Shown piece by piece: positions 44,501 through 56,500 of a stretch of 64,000 bases of DNA. The translations under genes and the position numbers were made by a program. The notes beneath the pieces are model-generated. The model worked only from the letters and a program-made list of their open reading frames with translations, was not told the DNA's origin and made no database searches. This stretch comes from CAWGCE01 sp964480915. GTDB lineage: Bacteria > Planctomycetota > Planctomycetia > Pirellulales > Pirellulaceae. The DNA is taken from assembly GCA_964480915.1 (NCBI GenBank), contig CAYZRS010000028.1:1-64000 (forward strand). Reading direction: 5' to 3'. Every line of letters begins with the position of its first letter. Position 1 is the first letter of the stretch.

Positions 44501-47500
44501 GATCGATCCGGACAACGCGACCGCAAATTACAACGCCGGCGGTGCCCTGGAAAATCAAGCGATCGCATCCGGCCGCGACGGCAGTGCCACCATAAGCGAC
44601 CTTTCGGACGACCCCAGCGTCCTGACCGACATCGACCTCGAAACCGACGGTGAAGGCGACGACCCAACAACGCTCAGTTTGGCAGCGTTAGCCATCACAA
44701 AAGAGGCTGCCACTCCCGTTCTCGCAAGTACGGTCGTCGGTTCGACCGGCACAACGGGAAACTATGTCATCGATTACACGTTAACCATCCGCAACTTGGG
44801 AAATGATCTAATCGACAACCTGAGTCTCATTGAAGACCTGGACGCTCAGTTTGGTGGAGCCTTCGTGCAAGTCATCGGCAGCCCGACGATCAACGTGACC
44901 AACACGTCGGGCACTTCGACCGTGAACACGAATTCCACCGCCTACGACGGAGACACAACGACCGAAGTCCTGAACACCGCGACCAGCCAACTTGGAGTCA
45001 CCGACTCGGTCCAGATTGTGATTCAAGTCGAAGTCGATCCCGATAGCGCCACCGCGGTGCTCGTCAACGGCACCTTGCAAAACTCGGCAGTCGCCAGTGG
45101 TACCGACTCGACCAGCGCGGTCGTCAGTGACGTGTCGGACGATCCGAATGACCTCGCCGAGAGTGATCCCGACGGCGACGGGAACCCTGACGATCCGACC
45201 AACGTCGGCATCACCGATCTTGTCCTGACCAAGGCGATCAGTTCGACGGCCCCGGCCGCCAGCAGTACGCTCGGAAACTACGACGTGACCTACACGCTGA
45301 CCGTTTCCAATGCGGGGACCGAAGCGATCTCGAACCTGTCGCTTGTCGATAACTTGGCGGCTCAATTCGGCTCCGCTTTCATCGGCGTCCACAGCACCAC
45401 CGTCATCGACGTGGACGCCACCTCGGTACCGGCCGTTAATCCGGCATTCGACGGAACGGCCGGCAGTGACATGCTGACCGGTGCGCCAACCAACGACTTG
45501 CGACCCGGCGAGTCATTCACTGTCGTTGTCGTGGTGGAGGTCGACCCGGATGCGATCGGCGCCGTCGTCAGCCCTTCCGGCGCTTTGGAAAACCAAGCAG
45601 CGGCCACGGGCGATGGTGAAAACGGTGGCCTGGCACAAGCCGTTTCGGACGACCCGGCCGACCTCACCGAATCGGACGACGATAGCGACGGTCACCCCGA
45701 TGATGCGACGGCATTCTTGATCGCCGACCTGGCTGTGGAAAAACAGTTCATCGACAGCGTCAATGCCAGCAGCGGCACCCCTGGCAATTTTGACATCACT
45801 TACGACATGACGATCACCAATACTGGCAACGACCCGATCTCCAACCTGTCGCTTGTTGAAGATCTGTTTGGACAATTCGGCGGCGCTTTTCAACAGATCG
45901 TTTTGCAGGGCGGACAAGTGGCCTCGATCCAAGCATCGACGGCTGCGAACGATCCCGAGTTCAACGCTGCCTTTAATGGCAATGCCTTGGGGGCCGGTGA
46001 TTCGGAATTGATCGACAACGGAGGCGCCAACACCAATCTGCTACAAGCGGGAGAGTCGATCACGATCCGGCTCATTGCCGAAGTCGATCCGGACGCGATC
46101 GGCGCCATCCTCGTAAGCGGCGCGTTGGAAAATCAAGCGACGGTGACTGGGACGGGCACGACCGGCGTCATTACCGAACTATCGGACGACCCAGACGACC
46201 CGACGGACAACGATGCGGCTGGTGACGCAGACCCGGACGACGTGACGCGTGTTCTCATGTCGAGCTCAAACCTCGACAAGTCGATTTTCGGTGCTCCCGT
46301 CAAACAGGCGGATGGAACTTGGAATGTCACCTATCGACTGACCTACACCAATACCGGCGGCACGCTGCTCTCGAATCTGATTCTGCTCGACGACGTGGCG
46401 GCTCCCGGAAATCTGGGCGGCACGTGGCTCAGCACCACTGCCGTCGCGATCAACACGCTCGGAGTCGTCACCGGCACGCCGCCCACTCTGAACGCCGCTT
46501 GGCAGGCAAATCCCTCGGTCAACATGCTCACCGGTGGCTCGTTGGGCGCTGGTGAATCGATAGAGATCACGTTTACCGTGAATGTCGATCCGGACCATAG
46601 CGGCACAGCGGCAACACCGCTCTTGAATCAAGCCACCGTTTCTGCCGAAGACCCCGGTGGAAACGCGGTCATCGATATTTCGGATGACCCATCCGACCTC
46701 TCCGACATCGATTTGAACGGAGACGCCAACCCAGACGACCCGACCGCCGTTTCGATTTCGGATATCGGCGTTGCGAAACAGATCAATAGCGTCATTGAGA
46801 CCAGCGGATTGACGGGCAGCTTCGATGTCGAATACGCGATCGTGATCGAAAACACGGGGACCGTCGATCTCACGAACATTCAAGCGACCGAACAATTGGG
46901 AGGAATCGGCGGCCACTTCGGCGCCGGTTTCTCTGGTGTCGTGACGGCTCCCAGCGTCGTGGCAGCCAACATCGCTGGCGTGGGCAGCGTCCCAACGATC
47001 GATCCGACCTGGAACGGTACGACGAACGTCGATCTGTTCGATGGCGTATCGGGACTGCTCGAGCCAGGTGACTCGATCGTGCTCACGTTCACCGTTCAGG
47101 TTGACACGCTCGTGGGCGGAGTCACGTTCGACAACCAGGTGGAAGGGTCGGCCGATGGTGCTGGGACACCCGCAACCGACCTTTCGGACGACGGCACCAA
47201 CCCCAACACGAACAACGGCGATGCTTCGGAAGATACACCAACACCGCTAGAAATCCCGCAAATTCGCTCTTCGAAAATCCATGGCGTGGTCGCGCAGAAT
47301 CCCGACGGCACTTACACCGTGCCCGTTACGATCGGAGTGACCAACACCGGAACGGTGAACCTGACGAACCTGCAAATCCAAGAAGACATCGGCTCGCAGT
47401 TCGCAGACGGATTCATCAGTGTCCAAAATCCAACGGTTTCCTCCGTGCTACCTTTCCTGGGAATCCTGCCAACGTTCAACGCCGCATGGCTCGGCGACAC

Positions 47501-50500
47501 ATCGCTCGACGTTTTCACCAGTGCCGCCAGTCTCGTGCTGCCGGGCGAGGCTTTCGAATTCACATTCGAAGTCATCGTTGATCCTGATGCGGTCGATAAC
47601 GTGGCCGAAGCGATGGAAAACCAGGCCACCGTCTTTGGCGACGGTATTAACTTTGACGGCTCGACGATTACCGTCGACGATGAATCGGGCAATAACTCGT
47701 CCACCACCTCGGGTGTCGACAACGATGAACCAAGCCCTCTCATCATTCCCGAAGTGTCGCTGGAGAAAGAGCTGCTCTCGATCAGCGATGCCTCCAGTGG
47801 TACTGCCGATAACATCGACGCCACCTACGAATTCACGCTCACGAATTCCGGAACTTCAGACCTCCAAGTCCCGATCATTCGTGACGACTGGGCGACCCAA
47901 TTCGGGACCGCCTTTGTTCGCATCGTCGACGCGGACCTGTCCGATGACGTCACCGCGCCCCTCAGTTCTGGAATCAACGGCAACAGCAGCTACGCCGGAG
48001 GTCCTGCCGATTCTCTCGTCGATGCGAGCGGCGTGCTAAAACCGGGTGAATCTTTCAGCGTCCGAGTTACCGTCGAGATTGACCTCGATGGAGACATCGG
48101 GCGGATGGTCAATGGTGCCTACGAAAACCAAGCCACCGCTCAGGCCGAATACGACCCCAACCCGGCGGTTCCAGACGATGAAGTCATTTTCAGCGACTTG
48201 TCGGACGACCCGAACGACGGGGCAAATGTTGACGCCAATGGCGACGGCGACCCCGACGATCCGACCGCGCTCAGTCTGGCTCGCGCAACCCTTCTGAAAG
48301 AAATCAGTAACATCGACGCTGCCGACAGCGGTATCGCCGGTAACTACGAAGTCCAGTACCAATTCACCGTCACGAACAGCGGCACCGAAACGCTTTCCAA
48401 CCTCTCCCTCACAGACGATCTAGCGACTCAATTGGGTGGAGCCTTCGTCAATGTGATCAGTCTCGGTGTGATCAACAACGACGCCACGACGGCACCGACC
48501 GTCAACCTCGCTTACGACGGCACCGGGGCGAGCGACATGCTGCTCGGCAGTCCAACGGATGAAGTGCGTCCAGGACAATCGTTTCGTGTCGTGCTAACGG
48601 TCGAAGTCGATCCGGACAATGCCACCGGCGTGTTCAACCCAGCGGGACAGATCGAAAATCTAGCCAATGTCATCGGTGACGGAGAAAACGGCGGCACCGC
48701 CATTGATCGTAGTGACGATCCGAACTTCGCTGGCCCTGGCGACGATGAAGAGAATCCGACCGCTCTGTCGATCGGCGCTTTAGAGCTAACGAAGGCGGCC
48801 TCGACACCTGTAAACGCCGCCAGCGGGGTCACCGGAAATTTTGACGTCACTTACACATTCGTCCTCACGAACACAGGCAACGAAACACTCACCAGCCTCA
48901 CGATCTTTGATGATTGGGCGACCGAGCTGGGAGGCGCTTTCGTCGGCGTGGTGGATACGGACCTGAGCAACAATACCAGCGGTAGTGTGCTGGCCAATGG
49001 CAACCCCAGCTACAACGGCGGTGCCGCCGACAACCTGTTCGCAGCCGGCAGTTCGCTTGCGGCGGGCGAATCGGTCACGGTCGTGGTGACGGTCGAAGTC
49101 GATCCAGATCATGCGACGGCCGCCCTCGTCAACGGCGCGCTCGAAAACCGTGCCACGGCATCCGCCACTGGCAGCAGCGGGCCGGTTAGCGATCTGTCAG
49201 ACGATCCCAGCAACCCAACCAACATCGACACGAACGGAAACAACACTCCGGACGACACGACTTCTGTCGCGTTTGCCGGCCTAAACATCGCGAAAACGAT
49301 CACGTCGATCGACAACGCGACGAGCAACGCCGACGGCAATTACGATGTGACCTATTCGTTTGTCGTAACGAACACCGGAACCGAGGCGATTGACAACCTT
49401 AGCCTTGTTGATGATTTGGTTTCGCAAATGGGCGGGGCCTTTGTGCAGGTTGTCAGTGTCGCGGTCGCCAACGTCGACGCCACTTCTGCTCCCCTGCCTA
49501 ACCCGGCCTACAACGGAACGAGTGGCAGCGACATGCTGCTCGGCTCGGCCACCGATGACCTGGCGACCGGCCAATCCTTCGTCGTCACGCTGGTCATAGA
49601 AATCGACCCAGACCATCCGACGGCCAATTACGGCGTCGGCGGTTTGATCCAAAACTCGGCAACGGTCACCGGCCAGGGCGAAAACGGCGGTACGCCTAGC
49701 GACTTGTCCGATGATACCGCGAACGCCACCAATGCCGATCCAGATGGCGATAACAATCCAGACGACGCGACCAGCTTGTCCATCGGCGATCTCGATGTTC
49801 AGAAATTAGTGGCCAGCACTTCGCCGGCAAATCAATTCGCCGGTTCGACCAGTACCTTTGGCAATCATGTCGTGGAATATACGATCGTCATCGAGAATCG
49901 CGGCAACGAATTGATCACCAACCTCAGTCTGCTCGAAGATCTCGAGTCACACTTTGGAGGTGGCTTTGTTCAAGTCATCGGAACGCCCACAATCTCGGTT
50001 ACGAATTCTTCGGGCAACGCGACAGTGAACCCCAATGCGGCTCTTTTTGACGGAGAGACCAACACGGAATTCTTCGATCCTGCCACCAGTCAACTCGACA
50101 TGGGCGATTCGGTAAGCGTTACGTTCTTCGTTGAAGTCGACCCGGATAACCCATCCGCAGTTTTGGTCAGTGGCGCATTCTCGAATCGAGCGGTCGTGAG
50201 TGGCACGGATACCAGCAGCAACCCAGTCAGCGACTTGTCGGATGACCCGAGCGATTTGAACAACGTCGATCCGGATGGAGACAACAATCCTGATGACCCG
50301 ACGTTGGTGTCGTTCGCCGACCTGGCGGTGACGAAATCGGCCGGCGGGGCCATCGTCGCCACGAGCGGTACGTCTGGAAATTATGACGTGACTTTCACGT
50401 TCAACGTCACGAATAACGGCTCGGAGGCGATCTCAAATCTGTCGCTCGTCGATGATCTGGCGACACAGTTCGGAGGCGCATTCGTTCGCGTTGTGAGCGT

Positions 50501-53500
50501 CGACGTCACGAACGTCGATGCCACCTCGGCGCCGGCGGCGAATCCACTTTACGACGGAACCGGCGGTTCCGACATGCTGCTGGGCGGCCCAGCGGACGAC
50601 CTACAGATCGGCCAAAGCTTCACTGTCGTTCTTGTGATCGAGCTCGATCCGGACAACGCGGCAGCAGTTTACGATGCGAACGGGACGTTAGCGAATGTCG
50701 CGACCGGTCGTGGCGCCGGCGAAAACGGCGGCACGGCAACGAGCGATTCGGACAATCCAAGTGACCCGACCGACAATGATGACGACGGCGATGGCAGTCC
50801 CGATGACGCCACGACGTTCGTGATCGGTGATATGACCGTGACGAAGTCGGCCACCGTACCGGTCAGACCGGCCCCGGCAGAGCCCGGTTCGACGGGAACT
50901 GTCGGGAACCTCGTCGTCGACTATGTGATCAATGTGAGCAACACGGGCAACGACACGATCACGATGCTCAGTCTACTCGAAGACTTGGAGACGCAACTTG
51001 GCGGCGCTTTCGTTCAATTGATCGGCTCGCCTCAGATTTTCGTAAGCAACGTGTCGGGAACGGCCGCAGTGAACTCGAACGGAACGACTTTTGACGGCGA
51101 CACGACCATCGAATTGTTCGACGTCGCGACCAGTCAATTGGGATTGGGCGATTCGGTCACGGTGATCCTCACCGTCGAACTAGACCCCGACAGTCCCACC
51201 GCAGTTCTGAACTCAGGCGTTTTGGAAAACAGTGCGGTCGCCAGCGGCCTGGATACAAATGGAGCCACGATATCCGACGCATCCGACGACCCCAATAACC
51301 TGACCGACGCTGACCCCGATGGCGACAACAACCCGGACGACCCAACCGGAATCACGTTCGCCCTGTTGTCATTGACGAAAGAGACGACCTCGGTCGATAC
51401 GGCCGCCAGCGGCACCGTTGGCAATTTCGATGTCACGTACACGTTTACGATGACCAATTCGGGCACCGAAACGCTGTCCGATTTATCACTCATCGATGAC
51501 CTGGCAGGGCAACTGGGCGGCGCGTTTGTCCAAGTCGTGAATGTTGCGGTGACGAATATCGATGCGACCAACGCACCGATTCCGAACGCAGGCTATGACG
51601 GCACGAATGGTAGCGACATGCTGATCGGCTCGGCATCCGACTCGCTGCAGACGGCTCAATCATTCACCGTCACGTTGGTCGTCGAATTGGATCCCGACAA
51701 TGCGACCGCACTGTTTGACGCGGCGGGCCAATTGTTAAACACAGCCAACGCCAGTGGGCAGGGCGATCAGGGAAGTCCGGCCGCTGCGATTTCCGACGAC
51801 CCTAACAATCCAACAAACGGCGACAGCAATGGTGACGGCCAACCTGACGATCCTACCGGACTGCTGATTGGATCACTGGAAGTCTTGAAGACGGCCGGCG
51901 TCGCTGCCACGGCCGCCTCGATCGTGGGCTCCACGGGCAACGCAGGAAACTTCGTGATTCCCTACACCATTACGATCAACAACCTGGGCAATGACCTGAT
52001 CGACAACTTTCGCCTGATCGAAGACTTGGCGACTCAATTCGGCGGAGCGTTCGTCCAGATTGTTGGCACGCCATCGATCGTGCTGACGAATAGCTCGGGA
52101 ACGTCGGTGACCGCTCCCAACCCTACCGCTTTTGATGGAGACACATCGATCGATGTGTTCGACACGGCGACGAGTCAGCTGGGCGTCGAAGATTCGGTCA
52201 CGGTCACCATCCTTGTTGAAGTCGATCCGGACAACGCCACGGCCATCCTAACGAACGGCTTTTTGCAGAACTCGGCGATCGGTCAAGGTACGGACACGAA
52301 CGGCGACATCATTTCCGATTCATCCGACGATCCGGCGAATCCTTCGACCGCCCCTGACGATACGACCGGTTTCTCAGTCGCAGATATTGCGCTCACAAAA
52401 TCGGTCGCCACCGTACTGCCTGCAGCCAGCGGAACGGTCGGAAACTACGACGTGACCTTTCAATTCATCCTGACAAACACGGGTTCCGAGTCGCTTTCGA
52501 ACTTGAGCCTATCGGATGACCTGTCCGGACAGTTCGGAGGCGCATTCCAAGGCGTTGTGAGTGTCGCTATCACAAACGTTGATGCTGCAAACGCCCCCAC
52601 CGCCAATCCGTCGTACGACGGTACCGCTGCCAGCGACTTGCTGCTGGGAGCAAGCACCGACGACCTGCGGCCGGGTCAGTCTTTCACGGTCACTCTGGTC
52701 GTGGAAATCGATCCCGACAACGCCGCCGGCATCTACAACTCAGCCGGACAGCTAGAAAACTCGGCCATCACAGAGGGCGTAGGCGAGAACGGTGGCACGG
52801 CGACGAGCAGTTCGGACAACCCCGCCGACCCCTCCAACCAGGATGACGATGGCGACGGCCAACCGGATGACCCCACCACCTTTGCGATCGGCGATCTCGA
52901 AGTCTTCAAGACGGCGGGAGCCGCCACACCGGCGAACGGATTCGGAGGCTCTTCCGGTGCAGCGGGCAACTTTGTCGTTCCCTATACCGTCACTATCAAC
53001 AACACTGGCAATGACCTGCTCACAAACCTCACGCTCATCGAGGACCTGTTGGCACAGTTTGGCGGTGGATTCGTCCAATTGATCGGCACGCCAAGTATCG
53101 CGCTGACGAATACGTCAGGAACTTCGGTTGTCAATCCGAATGCGACCATGTTTGACGGCAGCACAACGACCGAAGTTTTCGATTCTGCTTCCAGCCAACT
53201 GGGCATCGGCGATTCAGTGACGGTCACGATCAACGTCGAATTGGACCCAGATCACCCGACGGCCTTACTGGTGAACGGCGCCTTGCAGAACAGTGCCACA
53301 GCAGGTGGGACAGACTCGAACAGCAACCCGGTCAGCGACGATTCGGATGACCCCACGGACCCGAGTACCGATCCTGACGATGAGACCGGATTCAGCATTG
53401 CCGATCTCGCACTGACGAAAGCCGCGGGCGCCGCCCTCCCCGCGACCAGCGGTACCGTTGGCAGCTACGACGTCACCTTGATTCTGACCGTCACGAACAC

Positions 53501-56500
53501 CGGTTCCGAAACCCTCTCGAACCTATCGCTGCTCGACGATCTGGCGACACAATTTGGCGGAGCCTTCATCCAAGTCGTTAGCGTTGGTGTTTCGAACGTC
53601 GATTCGACGATGGTGCCGGCAGCCAACTCGGCATACAACGGCACCGCCGCGAGCGATATGCTGCTCGGCTCTGCGACCGACCAGGTAGAACCGGGCCAGT
53701 CGTTCCAAGTCATCTTGGTCGTGGAGGTCGACCCTGACAATGTAACCGGCACTTTCAATGCCAGCGGGCAACTAGAAAACACTGCCACGGCAGCAGGCGA
53801 TGGCGAAAATGGCGGAGCCGCGTTGGGCAGTTCCGACAACCCCGCCGACCTTACCAACGATGACGATGACGGCGATGGTCAACCGGACGACCCAACCACG
53901 TTCGCGATCGGCGACCTCGAAGTCTTCAAGACGGCAGGAATCGCAACGCCCGCTAATGGGACGGTCGGTTCGAGCGGCACGGCTGGCAATTTTGTCGTCC
54001 CGTACACGATCACGATCCATAACCGAGGGAACGATCTGATCACCAACCTCAGTGTGCTCGAAGACTTGGTCACTCAATTTGGTGGCGGATTTGTTCAGTT
54101 GCTCGGCACACCGACGATAGTACTCACCAACAATTCGGGGAATTCGGTTGCGAATCCCAATACAACACCTTTTGATGGTGACACCACCATCGAGCTCCTC
54201 GACACGGCGACGGGCAGGCTGGGAATTGGCGATTCGCTGACGATTGATCTTGCCGTCGAAATTGACCCCGACAATGCGGCGGCCAACCTCATCGGCGGAT
54301 CGCTACAGAACATGGCGACCGCCAGCGGAACCGGCAGCAATGGTCAGCCGGTCTCGGATGACTCAGACGACCCGACCGACCCCAGTGGTGCCGACGACCC
54401 GACCGGCTTCAGCCTGGCTCAACTTTCACTTACAAAATCGACCGGCTCAGTGATTCCCGCATCGAGCGGTACGTCGGGCAATTTTGACGTGACGTTTACG
54501 TTGACGATGAGCAACACCGGTACGGAATCGCTCTCGCATCTGTCGCTCGTCGACAATCTGGCGGCTCAGATGGGTGGCGCCTTCGTCCAAATCGTCTCGG
54601 TTGCTGTCACGAATGTTGATGCGACCGCCGCCCCGCTTGCCAATGGTGGTTACAACGGCGCGGCCGGCAGTGACATGTTGCTCGGTTCGGCCAGCGATGA
54701 ACTGCGTCCCGGCGAATCGTTCGTCGTCACGATTGTGGCCGAGTTGGACCCAGACAGTAGCACCGCGGTCTACGACGCGAATGGATTCCTTGCCAATTCT
54801 GCGAGTGGCGCTGCCGACGGTGAAAATGGCGGGACGGCAGCCACGACTTCAGACAGCCCGTCGGACCTTACCGACGACGACGATGACGGTGACGGTCAGC
54901 CGGACGATCCGACCACGTTCGCGATTGGCGACATTCAACTCTTGAAGTCGATCAGCAACGCGGTAGCCGCCGCGAGTGGCACGATCGGCAACCTCGACGT
55001 GACTTACGAATTCACTCTGATGAATACCGGCAATACGACCCTGAGCAATTTGGCCATCACTGACAACTGGATTGGCAACTTGGGCGGAGCCTTCATCGGC
55101 ATCGTGGATGGCGACTTGTCAGATGGCGATGTCATTGCTCCTTCAGGATCAGGTGCCAACGGAATCGCCACGTATCTGGGGGGAGTCAATCAAAACATGC
55201 TCGATGGGTTTGGTTCGCTGGCTGCCGGTGAGTCACTGACGGTCACGGTGACGGTCGAGATCGACCCGGACAACTCGACCGCCATTTTCGGTGCGACCGG
55301 CGGGCTAGAAAATCAGGCGCTGGGCAGTGCGGATAATACGAACGGTTCACTTAGCGACACGTCCGACAATCCACTCAACGGCGCTGACAGTGATACCGAC
55401 GGCGACAACGACCCGGATGACACAACGACTCTGTTCTTAAAAAATCTGACCGTCGCCAAAGACGATGGCGGGACCGTGGCGATTCCCGGTGGGTCGGTCG
55501 TGTGGACGATCAACTTTGGCAACAGTGGAGCCACGGATGCTGCCGGCGTTGTTCTTACCGAAATACTGCCCGCTGGCACTTCCTTCGACGCGGCTGCCAG
55601 CACGGTCGGCTGGGTAGAAACCAGTTCCGGGAGCGGCGTTTTCCAATTCGCCTTGGGTTTGCTGACGGCCGGCAATTCGGGATCGATCCTGTTTGGCGTC
55701 ACCGTGGATGACGCCATCCCGAATGGCATGACGCAACTCGAAAACATCGTCTCCATCAGTGACGATGGTTCGACCGGCCCCGAATCGACGCTCGATGACA
55801 ATTCGGATAGCGACACGACCCCTTTGAGCGCCGCGCCCGATTATCAGATTGAAAAAACGGACGGCTCCGTTTCCACGGCACCGGGCGAGTCGGTGACTTA
55901 CACGATCACCGTTACCAACGTCGGCTCGCAGGACGGCATCGGGATTACGGTCAGCGACCTGTTTCCAACAACGATTCTCCACAATGTGTCGGCCGACAAC
56001 GGCGGCCTCGTCGACATGGCAGCCGGCACCGTTACTTGGAGCATCGCGACCTTGGCGGCCGGCGATTCGATCGCTCTCACCGTCACCGGTGACATAGCCG
56101 AGACGATCGCCAGCGGAGTCGACGACTTCACGAACCAAGCCACCGTGGAAGATGATGGCTCGAATGGCGCCGACCCGGACCCGACAAACAACATCGCCGA
56201 AGACACAAACGCGCTGGCGGCGGCACCCGACTATTCCGTCACCAAGTCGGACGGTGTGGCGTCGGTCACAAGTAGCGACACACTCACATACACCATCTCC
56301 GTTTCCAACGTCGGCAACCAAGGGGGGACCAACGTCGTCGTCACCGATCTATTCCCGACGTCGATCTTGACCGTCACCTCGGCGACCGGCGGCGGTACCA
56401 TTGATGCAGTCGCCGGGACGGTCACATGGACCATCGGTTCGCTCCCGGCTGGCGACACGATCGATCTGTCGGTCGAAGCGACGGTTGCAAGCCAGTTTGC

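Noticed and set aside
44808..45392. Long antisense frames inside the giant gene (up to about 290 codons)
   Set aside because: They recur with the repeat period, are rich in Arg/Val/Gly and mirror the codon bias of the sense strand. They are shadows of the repeats.
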